DNA of 64,000 nucleotides from Tubiluchus corallicola (GCA_030141605.1 JAQGDQ010000105.1:436001-500000); one strand, 5' to 3'. Counted from the stretch's first letter, positions 21,396 to 34,159 are shown. Program-made: numbers and translations. Notes: a model not told the origin generated them from the sequence alone.

Positions 21396-23199
21396 GACAT
21401 ATGCAGTTCTCTGTTCTTTGAGATTCGGAAACATTATCTGAACTCATAATAACATTTGTAGCTCGCAAGCTGCATACATGCGTAATGGTCAACATATCAT
21501 GAAGTTCGTGATACTTGTACTTTTTCTTTGTAGGAAACTACAAAGTTCGGCTGTAGCAACTAAATATCTATAGTTATTTAATGACAATAACATCTACAAT
21601 TGCCCAGCGAAAATTTATATAAAGTGCGCATTTTACACAATTATTTTTTTCTCACACAGTTTTTACTTACATTTAATATGCACAGATTTTTGATGCCTCA
21701 GGTTTGATACATTGAAAGTGGTGGATCTCATTTTTGTTTTACAAAAAGCATGTTAAAACCCACATGTATGTTATAAGCAAAAAGTACGTTGTGTATCAAT
21801 GATTATGACGTTTATATGATTTTCATTCGATTTTTATTTTTTTAAATGCCTAACTAATACAACGTATTCAGAGTTTTCAAAAACAAATTTATAAAAAAAA
21901 TTCTGATTACCAAAAAATGGAGTGTTCGTATTTTTTCATTTTAGAAGGCAGTGGCCTTCTATGATTCTTCTAATGCTTTTGTTTTTCCTTTTGCGAATAT
22001 GACATTAGTGAGTAGTCAAATGACAGTGTTCGAAATTACTGCTTAAAGTCAATGCCCTACGATACATCTTGTAATGATTGCCAAATGTGAAACACTCGCT
22101 AATAACTTGAAGCTCGGCATAATCACAAACTGACCGACTTTAAGAATATCATTACTTTTGTGTACTGAGTTGAGATGTGACGAGCCTTACTTGGTTTCAG
22201 TTATATTGATGCCTTGATAGAGGTTTTTATAACTTATTGTCCTTAATAGAGAAATTTTAACTTTTTTGAATTTTTATTGCATAGTTTTGGATTATTGGTT
22301 TACAAACAATTTTATGAATAATGTGTACGTTGTAAAAGCGAAGGGAAGGGCATACAATTACTTTTGTTCGTAATCTTGTGCAAACTGTGATACCTTATCT
22401 TAATTTTACAATTCAGTACACTGTTTTATAGTTGCAATTGATAGTGATAAATGTTAATTTTGAAGTGCGATATTTAATTTATTTGTTGATTTTTCAGAGG
22501 CCTTGGTAAAAGGCTTATTGATCAAGCCTTCAAAAATTTGTTTAAAAAATACAGTGTATAGGTAATGTACCAATGCTGTCAAGATGTGTGGCACCGCTTT
22601 ATCAGACCTTTTTGTTTCACTCATAATAATATAATAAAAAGATTAAAAGTCACGAACTATAGATTCATTCAAGCTGTTTTATTTAGTTTCTAAACTGTTT
22701 CTTGATAATTGAGACGTTGTCAGCTGACTTTCTTCGGGAAATGCAATAATTATTATTACTGGAAGAACATATTATTATTTATACGCACAAGCTTTATTAC
22801 AAATAAGTCTAATAAAGCAAACTAATAATGAATCCTGTCATCTAAAAATAAAAACTGTTGGGACTGTATTTGCTCTACCGTACAAATCAGAAATCTTCAA
22901 ATAATGCATTGTTACTTTGCAAGTCCTAGCTACTTGATAAACAAAAAAATTGTTCCATACTTAGAAAATAATGTTATGTATAGCAGTGTTTAGAACAACA
23001 TGTAACATCTTGGGGTTGTCAGACTCCCTTGAATAAAATTCCCAAGAAGTATGCTGGTGTTTATTGTACTGAAATTCTCAGGCACAAACTTGTAACTTTG
23101 GTATAGTTGCCTATACAAGTGGACAACTACTGTATAGAATTTTCAATTCTATTTACCCATTTGTCCATTCATGTGTCTGTCTGTTAGTATGCCTGTGCG
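21396..23199. other. SLC25A35 3' flank
   Basis: A/T-rich non-coding DNA without credible open frames. The first AATAAA after the stop lies at 22633-22638, which would make a 1.2-kb 3' untranslated region unless a variant signal is used earlier. Confidence 0.4.
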
Positions 23200-23660
23200 T
23201 CCGTCGCCCCCTTTACTCAACTTTTACGTAATGCAGGATTAGGAAGTTGATATTTAGCATACAGATAGAGTATGGGTCATAATTTGGAGGAACTTTTGAA
23301 CCAATGATTATCTGTCATCTGTTGCCACTTTCTCCGCTATGGAGTAATTTAGGAAGTTGATACTTGTGATACAGGTAGGATATGAGTCAAATTTTTGGAT
23401 CAGTGGCTGTCAGTCTGCCACCACATTTGCTCTGTAGAATAATCCACGTTAATATTTGAGGTGCGGGTAGGGTACTGGTCAAACTCTAATTTTTGGATTA
23501 CTGTCTGTTGTCACTTTTTTAGCTGTGGAGTAATCTGGGAAACTGATACTTGGCACATGGGTAGGGTATGATCAAACTCAGAGCTAATTATTCATGGATC
23601 ATGGTTTGTCCATCTGTCTGATGCCACTTTTATGTCACCATGGAGTAATCTAGCTTAAAG
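23200..23660 (+). repeat. Degenerate ~100-bp tandem repeat, about 4.5 units
   Basis: A block beginning GGAGTAATTTAGGAAGTTGA, followed by GATACAGGTAGGATATG, TCAAA, TTTTTGGAT and a TGTC-rich run, recurs at about 23232, 23341, 23438 and 23529, with a partial unit at 23642. Spacing varies from 91 to 113 bp and similarity is moderate, so the array is old. Confidence 0.75.
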
Positions 23661-25364
23661 TAAAAGCAATCCATACCAATGCAGAAAATTCATTTTTGCA
23701 GTTGTCTCCAATCACACACTTCTGAAATTCTTTACATGTCTGTCGAATTATCGATTTGATTAAGACTATTATGCCCTCAGATGAGGCTCAAGTTTTGGGG
23801 ATCTTTAAATTAAGTTACTTTCTAAACGTTAACTAATCTTAAATTCAAACTTAAGTTAAATTAGAATGAATAGATTGTAAATATTTTTTTCAAACACGAA
23901 GAATTGTTTTATCTTTTTTTATGTTTATGTTTTCCGTTTATTATTGTCTGTAGTTGGCTTGCGCCATTACTTTTGTTCAAATTAAGAGATGCTCATGGTT
24001 TGACTGGTTTAAAATTGCTTTCACTTGGGCATGTTCACTTCTGAAAGTGAACATGTTCTGTACCTGTAATCTCTGCATGCCATCCACCCTTGGTTAACAC
24101 AGACTGCAAACTGTGGTCATCAAATGATATACTATTAGTGTACATATCCAGATTATGCTAGTGTTTGTTTAAGCTGATTCTGTTTTACATGAGGCTCTAA
24201 CTAACCATTAATCATTCAGAAAAAGGGTGAGCAGGCAGAGTGGTGGCTGAAGTTGCACTGCAAATGGGTGAACGTGCTTGGTATAAATAACAACACGTTG
24301 CAATCAACTACAACGACAAAAATTACATGTATTGTATGTCCTATTTGTTTACATCTTTTAATAGCTGAATGCTTTAACTAAAATTGTATATAAACTTCAA
24401 ATGCAAACAATAAACTGAATAAAATAAAACATTTAGGGTACATGAACAACATGTTTGGGTTAAAATAAGTTACTGTTTGTATGAGTCTAAATAATGAATG
24501 CACACAGGCTACTGTTTGTATAGCACGTGACCGTTAAGGGTTGAATAATTTGGTTGGTTTACCTTGTATGAACCTTGACCGGTCAAAGCTTATATGTAAA
24601 GATAACTGCTAAGCAATATTACAAGTGCTTGGACAAAAGAGTTTCTGCTGTGCAACTTTGTTTCTCAGTCCTTCAACAAGGGTAAGCAAGCATGGCATAT
24701 GTGCATTATGTTTTGTTTTAGATGATGCAATTTAAAGTCCATAAACTGACCTATTATATTGCTTTCAAACTTCAGTAGTAATTCTAAATGATAAGTTATG
24801 GTACCGGTAGCACTTTTTATGACAGTCTGAGCAGTGCTCATGTTATGTTTAGAATAGCATGAAGTGCATCGATGTAGCCTTAAGTTTCTCATTCGGAACA
24901 GAGGTTTTGATATTAGCCCACAGTCTTAGTAATAATTTAAACAATAGCATTTTAGAAATCATCCTGGCAAATTGTGTTTATTTACTGTTTAGAATTTATA
25001 GCAACTAATAATTGTATTTTAAGTAAGTAATTTGTAATTGAAGATCTTGAAATGATCAGTCTGGCAAAATGATGTTAGCTAGAATAAATGACTTTTATTT
25101 ATATCTCCTTGCATACTAAAAGTGAGGTTCTGCATCCACAAGACTTCCTTCCAAAGTATCCTTCATTTTCACTAGCACTGGCTAAAATTAAAATTTATGT
25201 GTGATAACACCTCTGCATATAACTATTATAATTGTGCAAGAGATTTTTATACATAGGTAGTTGTCTGAAACATTGGTATGTCTTTTGTACCATTCATGAG
25301 CAAAGTATCATTACATTTAGTGACTTTGAATTTGTTACAGAAAACTTTGATGCCCACCAGTATA
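23661..25364. other. Gene-free spacer before the 111-aa membrane protein gene
   Basis: No gene or clear repeat seen. TTTGTTACAG at 25332-25341 looks like a 3' splice site. The gene starting at 25371 may therefore have a non-coding first exon somewhere in this interval. Confidence 0.4.
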
Positions 25365-25370
25365 TGAGGC

Positions 25371-25706
25371 ATGATGTCGGATGACCTGCCAAAGTACTTC
25401 CCAGAGCCAAATCCTATAGACAATCCATGGAATTATGTCATCATCTTTGTCTGTATTCTTATTCCAATCATCATACTGTTTTTCATCTGTTTAATCTTTT
25501 ACGAAGTCAGACAGAAGCGCGACCTTATCAAATTTCGCGAGAGAGAGATAGCTAGAAGAGAAGCGTGGGTTCGCCAACTATCTGAATCTGCTAGACACTC
25601 ATATACGCCTAAAAGCCATAAACCATCTGACACTGTAGAGCTAGAAGAAATGATAAAAGTAGAAGAACAGAAGAAAAACTCCCGTTCAAATTTAGACAAT
25701 TTATGA
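25371..25706 (+). CDS. Small single-pass membrane protein, unrecognised
   Basis: 111 aa in one coding exon. Residues about 21-45 are strongly hydrophobic (NYVIIFVCILIPIIILFFIC). The short acidic, proline-containing head (KYFPEPNPIDNPW) precedes this span, and a basic stretch (RQKRDLIKFREREIARREAW) follows it. The positive-inside rule therefore places the charged tail in the cytosol and the N-terminus outside or in the lumen. The tail from 50 on is helix-prone and ends in a Glu/Lys-rich segment. An in-frame TGA at 25365-25367 and a polyadenylation signal at 26012 frame the gene, and composition shows codon structure. I do not recognise the family; it resembles small integral membrane proteins in general shape only. 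Function unknown. Confidence 0.75.
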   Translation: MMSDDLPKYFPEPNPIDNPWNYVIIFVCILIPIIILFFICLIFYEVRQKRDLIKFREREIARREAWVRQLSESARHSYTPKSHKPSDTVELEEMIKVEEQKKNSRSNLDNL

Positions 25707-26011
25707 TCTTTAAGAACACCAGCATCAAAAAGGAAAATTAGTTTTATTTATAAGTTGTTACAAATGGCAAAAACGTAGTCTCAGCTGGTCCACACTTTCA
25801 CTGCGCATTCATACAATGTTTCAATAGTTTACCAATAGTCTTGATAAATAGATCAATGTAGTTGATTGAAACACTGTAGCTGGACTGGTTGGCAGCACTA
25901 GAACGCCTAGATGTGGTTTACTTACATAACTTTATATGCCACGCATATCTTATTGTCATTAATCATGTTTTGTTACTAAACATCACTAGTCTAGTTATAC
26001 CAAAGACTGTG

Positions 26012-26017
26012 AATAAA
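26012..26017 (+). promoter_or_regulatory. Candidate polyadenylation signal of the 111-aa membrane protein gene
   Basis: AATAAA about 305 bases after the stop codon, in the spacer between two convergent genes. Confidence 0.6.
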
Positions 26018-26096
26018 GCTTTGAGTTAGAATTCGTTTTTTTCAGTTCACTCTCAAACAGCTATATGTAGGTTTCACCATAGAAGATTATGAAAAT

Positions 26097-26102
26097 TTTA
26101 TT
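26097..26102 (-). promoter_or_regulatory. Candidate SMG9 polyadenylation signal
   Basis: AATAAA on the minus strand, about 380 bases beyond the SMG9 stop. The convergent gene's signal is only about 80 bp away, so the two 3' ends nearly meet or overlap. Confidence 0.5.
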
Positions 26103-26482
26103 ACAGAGAACCATATTAATAATACCATGATCGTTAAAAGTGGAGATTAATAATTTATAAAAAAGTGAAGTAAAAATGAGAAAACTTTCTTTTGGGATGA
26201 ACATTACTAGTGTCTGCTTCAGCTCTCAATTATGAAGTAAGAAATCGGCATTCACCACTGTTTCTGTAAGTTGCATACAGGTCTTCATAAGAAATGTGAA
26301 AAACAAATGTATTGTTTAACTATTGTGATTCAACTTTTTGTACATTCAGAATCTACAAGTGTAAAACTCCTCACAGAAATAAGCCTCAAAGCAAAACCTT
26401 AACATATCGGCAGCGAAGAAACACTGAGTGTGACAATCTTGATGTACAAGAATAATCCTGACAAATTTGCTAACCACCAAGG

Positions 26483-29400
26483 TTATGGTAGTAATCTGTT
26501 GTACTCCGAGAACAACGTCGACTTTTTCACTGCATCCAGCATTCGAGCAGCGTAATGAAACCAGTTCCTTTCAGACAGTGGTGTGCGTGTTAGCGGATGT
26601 CGAGTAATGGATAGTATCTGATTACGCAGTGACTTCAGCAGAAAGTTGGTGCTGGGTCTTCCCAAATATGTATGTGCATTGCTTTGCGATTCAGACTCTA
26701 GCCAAGGTAAAGCAAACAAGTTTGTGGTAAGTGCTCTGTTTGTACCATTCAAAGCAGGAATAACATCACCATGTGAGAACGAAACCATACCTTGGTATTT
26801 CAACATGGAATTATGAAAAACAGTGCTCAGCGTATTATCCATTGATCGTAGAGCATCAATGCTAAAGTCATCAACTCCAGCTTTATTAAGAATAAAGACA
26901 ATGTGCGGGTAATACTCAGACTGACCATCTACAGGATGTCCAGACTCGTGTGACATCGACGGCGAACTAGGCTTCAACATCTCGGCTGTTTGGAGGAGTC
27001 TCAATAAATTGAAGTCAGTAAACCAATCTTGAACGATAATCACAACATGACAAACTGTCATTAAAAATGAAGCAATCTGCACCGACTGCAGTTCTGCATA
27101 ATTCTCCATGTAATTAAAATCTATTGGACATTTCTTGTCGAATTGAATGATGTTGTCTAATATGGAAGCACTGAGAAGGGGTTGTGTATCCAAAAGGATC
27201 ATCCGTTCCCCAGTTACGAACATATCTACACCAGATGTCTGATGAAGAGCACTTTCTTGTTTTTCGTCTGATCCGGTCTTAAACACACAGTGTGTCAGAT
27301 CATTCAAATGATCTGTTTCCGTCAACAAAGAAAGAACCGTCGACTTGCCCACTCCTTGTAAGCCAAGTACGCCGACAACAAGGTAATCAGTCTGTTCAAG
27401 AAGAACATCTAATCCACTGTCACACCATTGTAGTGTTTCATCAATCAGTTTAACTGAACACTTCATCGGTGGTGCAGATGCTAATTTACTTTTAAAACTT
27501 GCTTGCAGATCTTGTGCTAAAATAGAAAAAGGACAACAGCAAAAATTTAAATCATGCAGTCCTAGACACTAATGCTACTGGAAAAATTAAATCACGGGAT
27601 TACATGCGAAAATTGTGCAAACCCATATTTAATTGCAATATTCGTTTCTAGGTTCATTTGTTAGTATGAAACATTAACTTTTGAATAAACTTGCCCTAAA
27701 CTACAATTTTCACAGTGGCTTCGTCTCTTGTACAAAATTATAAACCTTTCACTGGCACTATTAATTATTATAATCTCAAAAAAATGTCACGATTATTATT
27801 AATAATGTTACAAACCCACAATTAATTAAATTTTGACAATAAACTTGAATAACAGGAAATGTGAAAAAGTTGGGATGCAGCCTTTTCACATTTCCTGTCT
27901 TTCAAGTTTACAGAGACATACCAGGCTAGTGACTTAGTGAGGCTACTGCATAACTTTGTCAACATACAGAATACAAGAGGTCTAAAATGGTTTTGTCTGA
28001 AACCATTTAACTGATAAAGAATGTGCAGAGATTACAAGCTGATAAAACAATCCAACACAAACTCATTTAAACTGGTAACTTTTAGTTTAACACTTATGGC
28101 TATTATTAAACCATTTTTACATTCTCGGACGTCATTTACACCAAAACGGCACTTGCAACCAGCTACGCTTACCAGAAGGCTTTTGTTGCAGAATGTATTG
28201 TGGTTGTATTCCTGCCTCCCGGCCAACCATAGTGATACCACTTTGAGAGGACACAGACGAAGTGCTGGGCATCATCTGATCATCTCTTGATCTCATCAGA
28301 ACCATGGGGCTTCTCTCCGTGAATAAAGGCTGTGAATTGGCTCGATCCAATGACGAAGCCTATAATTGATAATTAGTAATTTTAAAGTTACCCCATATTT
28401 TGTATTAAAATAATAATTCGTACTCACCATCTGATGAGATACGTGCTCTAAGACCTTGCCAAAAATGACAGCAAGTTGCAACACTTTAAAATCAACTCAT
28501 TAATCTCCTCTCTTGAACTTTGTCTCCTGATGAGCTTCCAACTAGTATCACAAGCAACAGGAAATCATATGACCATTGAAACCGTATTTACAGTTTTTCC
28601 TCATCAAAAAGTTTCAAGTAAATAGAATACGGACACGTGCAAAAAACGCACTTTGCTTATAAACAGGTATATGTAAAAAAATACAAATTTAGAACTATAA
28701 CTTCGCCACACGTTTTCTTGTTAATTACCATTATGACTGTGTTGCATTGACAATAATGTTATTGTGATCGTATGAAATACAGCACAGCATGCAAACAATG
28801 AAAACATTATACATGCACTATCTTATACAAGATGTGACGTCAGACAAACGTTTACTCAGCAGCGCATATAGCAGCCTCGAACAGTTGAGGAGAACCCGCT
28901 CGCGCTAGTTAAGATTGCTGGGGGTACTTCATCAGTAACATATATATTAATTTCTGTGGCTTATGGCAGGTACTGGAAGGCAGTATAAAGAATTAGTTTC
29001 ATATACATTTGAATCCACCGTTTCATTCCTGGCCATTTTGCAGGCAATAAATGAGTTTAGCAGTATAACGTGGGCTTGCCTGTACATCTGACAAAAGACA
29101 GAAATTGAAGTTATTTTAGCAAAGCATTACAAGGCAAAAGTTCAAGTCACTGAACAGAAGTCACATGCATAAGCTTAGCAATCTCAGAAATTTAATGCAA
29201 AATTATGACGGACAGAAGCATGCCGCAAGGAATGACGAACAATTGAGCATTTGTGGAATGATGAACATTTAAGTTGTCAGACACAAGATAATCTGGATCA
29301 TTTCAAATGCACATAATATTCGATGTTTTCCAGGAAAAAAATGCACTGAGAATGGTGCTTTTGTGAAGAACTGCCTAAATCCGTTTAATCAGTTAGTTCG

Positions 29401-30144
29401 TTGGATGTGAGCATTACCTACTTGAAAGTCAAAAGCATTACAACACTGTTTTGAGTTTTCTTAGATAACGAATAAAAATAAACTAACCCGATCACTGCCT
29501 TCACCGCCAGCACTCGGCCCGCTTCCACTGCTGCCTATGGGAGAGTGCTTGGCAAGTATGATTGGGGTTTTAACGCTTGATGGTGTAGTTTCTCTTTCCC
29601 TCTCTCTTCTGCTTGAAAATGCAGCAGCACCTGAAATAGGTGCTATTTAATAGGCTTCCGAGTTACTGATATTTTGAATAATACTAAAACAGACAAAAGG
29701 CGTTATCTAATGATTAAGACCATATATGCCAAATATGATTTGAAAAAAGCCACTAATCTTGTCTTAAAATTTTATACCGACTAGAGTAATACAATACATT
29801 TATTACCATTCCAAAATTTTGGTATAACCGTAAGCAATGGTTATTGATACACAATTATGTTAAGCACAGAATTTTAAGGCAACTGAACAAGTTACAGTAA
29901 ACAAAATAACATTTTGCAAAAAAGTGTGATTCAAGGTGCATACATTTATTCTTTTTGTTAAATCTAATTATATATCTGAAAATAGTTTTCTAAAAAAATC
30001 CTGAAGCTATAACATTCAGAATAAACAAAAATTAGGCAAAAGAGAATTTTATATAATTTTTATAGTTACAAATATCTGAAATAACTTACTACCACCTCGT
30101 CTCCCCCTCTCTTGCCTCTTCTTTCTCCCAACAGGTTCAGACAT
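26483..30144 (-). CDS. SMG9: SMG9, nonsense-mediated mRNA decay factor, five coding exons
   Basis: Coding exons in transcript order: 30144-30090, 29630-29488, 28454-28428 (27-nt microexon), 28359-28173 and 27516-26483. They join in phase to 481 aa; human SMG9 is 520 aa. The N-terminal half is low-complexity, Arg/Ser-rich, but keeps KTPIILAKHSP and SPMVLMR, which match the human protein. The C-terminal half is the G-domain-like fold: VVGVLGLQGVGKSTVLSLL with its P-loop (GLQGVGKST at 189-197), then ILLDTQPLLSASILDNI, CHVVIIVQDWFTD, PHIVFILNKAG and the terminal NWFHYAARMLDAVKKS. SMG9 forms a complex with SMG8 that restrains the SMG1 kinase acting on UPF1. A CAG acceptor just above the ATG suggests a further non-coding 5' exon. 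The microexon and the exon 1 donor (GTAAGT chosen over GTAGTA) are the least certain points. Confidence 0.93.
27841..27909. other. Strong intronic hairpin (27-bp arms, 15-nt loop)
   Basis: The left arm is 27841-27867 (AAACTTGAAT..ATGTGAAAA) and the right arm 27883-27909. They pair at 25 of 27 positions, with a 16-bp perfect run ACAGGAAATGTGAAAA against its complement. The hairpin lies in the last intron of SMG9 and would form in the SMG9 primary transcript. It could be a precursor of a small RNA, the relic of a tiny foldback transposon, or a cruciform-prone palindrome. No function is proven. Confidence 0.85.
28830..28925. promoter_or_regulatory. CpG-rich patch with CRE-like site in SMG9 intron 2
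   Basis: TGACGTCA at 28835-28842 is a perfect cAMP-response-element-like palindrome. It is followed by an unusually CpG-rich run (CCGCTCGCGCTAG near 28893). This is unlike the rest of the intron and could be an internal promoter or the end of a transposon. Confidence 0.3.
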
Positions 30145-33100
30145 TAGTAGCTAAAGTCTCTCCAGTTGATTGATATTTAAACCTGAATGTAAAATAGAGT
30201 TTTGTACAGTTTTAAAGAGAAATATATCTAAAACATTAATATATACAACTTTTAAATGCAATTTATTTCCTGAAACATTGAACACAATATTATCTTAATA
30301 ACAGAGTGTGTTAGCAGTTAAAGAATAATTAGTGCTATACAAGGACCAGTATCATGTTTAATGAACCAGTAGCATTAGTGATTTATCATTTATTTAACTA
30401 AGCCACTATTAATTTTAAGAATCCTGATCATATATATTCTTACAGGTATGCAAGTTTAGAACAGCTGCATATTTATGGATTAAAAAACATTGGCTATACT
30501 TCCTCAGAATTGTGATATACTCTCATTTTACATAAATGCAATGAAAAATAAGAGAATTTTGGGATTAGCGGAATTGCTGAATAGCATGGGGTGTGCAAGG
30601 TAGCAAAGATAAGCAACACTAGGCTTGGGTAGTAAAGTGGATGACTGACCTGAAATATTAGTCCTATTAGGTTGGGGACCCATTTGCCATATTCCACTCC
30701 AGCATTGAGGGACACAGTATACATATTGGAATGCACGCAACACCTATGGTTGTCTGTCTAGCGTCTCATTTTAACAGCCCTGCGAGTTCCTAGCATTGAT
30801 TACTAGCTCTTCGACTTGCTGAACTGTATAAAGGCTAGGCTAGCAGATTTAAAAGGCCTATAAGCATAACAGCACCAGGGGGCATATTCTTAAGCTCCGA
30901 GAATTCAATTGTTAGTGCAAAGTTATGAAATCATAACTAGATCTCAGAATGCATGTTTAGACTAGTTCAGATTCACTGCCGTACTTGGAAGAACATAACA
31001 AGCAAAACAAAAGAGAAGCAAAATTGTTAAGGTCTGTTGTTAAGTAAGCTTACTGGGAAAGTTTGCCTTTTCCCATCTTAGTGTGGAGCTGCCCCGTGTT
31101 ACTTATTAAACAGATATAGATAGATCCAAACATTAAGTTAAAATTTGTGGCATGGCTTGGCACTTACATCAACAAACAACAAACTACATGCAAACAAAGT
31201 GGTGACAGGATTATGCCCAAAAGCCATTTTATTTACACTATAATGCTAATACAACGTAAGTACTGTGTACTCAGTTAGACATCTATACATTATACATGTA
31301 ACTAAAAATGACAAGATAGATGGCAGCACAATAAATTATACATAAAATAAAGCAGGCTCTACTAAAAAACTTATTATTAAAAGCACTTATTATTATTTGC
31401 AAATGCCATATAATTTGCAAAAAAACTTAAATGTGGCCTACCTACTTTTGTTCAAGTATGACTGGTCAACATTTAGCAGTAAACAGGCAGTGAACACAAA
31501 ACTGCAAAAAAGTTACTACTCAAAAACTGTAAGTAATTGAGCAGCCAAACTTGGATAACATGTAATAACAAATAGGAAACACATTCTAAAGTGGCAGTTG
31601 CAGTTGATGAGCATGCGTGAGTTTTCAAGGTCAAAGGTCAATTACAGTTTGCAACTCACAAAATGTAAAGAATTAGGCAACTCAATTTGAGCACTATGAC
31701 AACCAAAGTTTAGGTCATTCACTCAGTGAATAAACAAGAGTCCGACAGTGAATACGAAACTACAAGTGCAAAAGCCTGAGAAAAAAATTTAAAAAATGGA
31801 AAGATGATTCCCTATTTTCATTTACTAAATTTTGTGAAAGTTTTTTTAGTCATTCAAAAGCTTGCATCTTATCAAATTTATTAATAAGCTGTTAATTAAA
31901 TAAAATATTACAAAATGGTCTCTTATTATTGCTTACACTTATATTGTTATTATTGTACAGCAATTAGATAATTCTAATTTCTAAATTTTAAACTAAAATT
32001 TTAGTGTGTCTGTTGCATGAAAGGATTTAAAGACACGAAATAATTATGTAAATTAAAGAATTACAAAAAAGTATATTATGTAGGTTCATAGAAATATCGA
32101 TTAGCACTACAAAAAGTATGTTACACAGGTGCATAGAAATATTGATTAATTTATCATACTTGCTTTGAACATACATTTTTGCTATGATTTCAAATTACCT
32201 TGAAACTTATATTTAAGAAAACTGCCTCTCCAGCCTATACAACAAATCAATATTTTCGCTTTTTAGACATGATGTGCACATCATTTACATTTAACAATAC
32301 CGCACATACACATTCTCACCAGAAAATGTACAAAACTGCTTCCTAGGAAGTCTTCATTTTTTCTTGCATGCTATTGGACATGTTAGTTTTGCAAATGTAT
32401 TTCTTAAGAGGAGAGTGAAAATCTTAAAGGCACTCATTAAAATATGTTGGGAAAAATCTGAAAGTATTTAGTACATAGGTGCAGCAAATAATAGTTGAGA
32501 ATATATCATTGTTCTAAGCATTAACGGACAAAAAAGAAATCTGTTTAACAGAAAAAAAACTAGTTTCATTCAAAAAGTTCAGTTCATCAGTTACCAATTT
32601 ATATGCCAAAATTGACCTATGGAATAATGACTATGTAAAGTGACCTGTTAATACTGATTGTGTAAATATATAATGCATGTAATATATTATACAAACTAAT
32701 AAAATCCAGAATACTAGCTACTATGTGCAGCTATATATACATAAGTGAATATTTACTTCAAAGCACTAGCAATAATTAATTTACTAACAACAATGAAATT
32801 TAAATTTTTCTCAAACTATCACAGCTACTACAATAATTACAAACGCAAAGTCACTTTACAAATAACAATTAATCTTCAAGCAACCAAAACTATAACAAAT
32901 TTTGGACTTTCAATTTTAGCAAAATCGCTAGAAACTTGTTACTCATTTAAGCTTACAGTGCAGCCGAAGTAGTTTGTAAATGCTCCTTGATCCTGATACA
33001 CCATTCTTGTAACAAATGCATACACGCAAACCAGTCGAAGAATTAGTAAATTTAACTTATTATTTGTTTGTACAAGACAAAGATGTCTACAGTATAAACT

Positions 33101-33655
33101 TCTAGTGCTATATCATAAAAACACTTAGTTACATCATGATCAAAGTTCAAAAATTTGAATAAAGTCACCATAAATTTTTCATTTCTATTGAGAAATGCAT
33201 TGTCATAATGATTAAAATAAATATCAGAAAATGAATTCTACATAACATGAACGGCATGCTTTATATAGTAATGTATCAGAAAAATTCAAGCAAGATCGTT
33301 TCACAATTAATACCTATTATTATAATATGCGCTTATAATCAACACTTGGCAGCTTTGGTAATGTACCACAAGGTTCACAACTTTGATATGTGCATGTTAA
33401 CGATTTGTATTTTAATAATCATATTGTTTTAACTAGTTAAGCCCTAATAAATCAATGCAAATTAAATTCGCCTATAGGTGCTGACACGCATCCAGTCAAA
33501 ACTAGACTAATGCTCTACCGACATAAATTTTTACCAAATTTCAAACAACATTCTCTGTTGGCAATTTCAGTTATTTAAAAGCATACATACCAAAGTGACC
33601 ATCTACCAAACATACAGTCATTGCATATTTAGTCATAATTAAAGGAGTAAGAAAA
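30145..33655. other. Spacer between SMG9 (5' side) and RAB24 (3' side)
   Basis: A/T-rich non-coding DNA. It should include the SMG9 promoter and probably a non-coding first exon; a CAG acceptor on the minus strand lies about 45 bp above the start codon. The open frames at 30494-30743 and 32745-33432 have no recognisable content. Confidence 0.4.
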
Positions 33656-33658
33656 GTA

Positions 33659-34159
33659 CAGTCAACCTCAGATATAAGAGACACCTCCGGACCGGAAGAA
33701 ATCATCCCTTATATCCGATGTCCTTTATAGCCGAAGTTGAGTCAGACCGAAGGTGTATCTAGACCTGTGAGCTCTATATACCTCATCTGGTAGCCTAATG
33801 CCCAATGAACCGTTTGTCGCAATGTAGGTAATATACCAATATAATGCAAACACATCCAATCGTCTTGAACTGAACACAAAAAGCGATGTTTATTCATACT
33901 CATCCCAAATACAAAATTTTTACAAATATAAAAAATATTTGACCATAGGGTCCCTTATATGCGAGGTAATTTACCTGGGTTTCTATTATGCGGGACCTGA
34001 AGATGGTATCCCTTATAACTGAAAGTCCCTTATATCCGAGTACCTTATATACGAAGATTTTTATAAAGAAAAACGTTACGAAAAATTGGGACCAGCGTTG
34101 GTGGTCCCTTATAAGCGAATGTCCCTTATAAGCGAGTACCTTATATCCGAGATTAACTG
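33659..34159. mobile_element. Pogo/Tigger-like MITE with TA target duplication
   Basis: The ends are CAGTCAACCTCAGATATAAG and its near-complement CTTATATCCGAGATTAACTG, each flanked by TA. This is the classic pattern of pogo/Tc1-mariner non-autonomous elements. Sub-terminal motifs of the type CCCTTATA-N-CGA recur at least eight times near both ends. There is no transposase. It lies downstream of RAB24, possibly within its 3' untranslated region. Confidence 0.85.
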
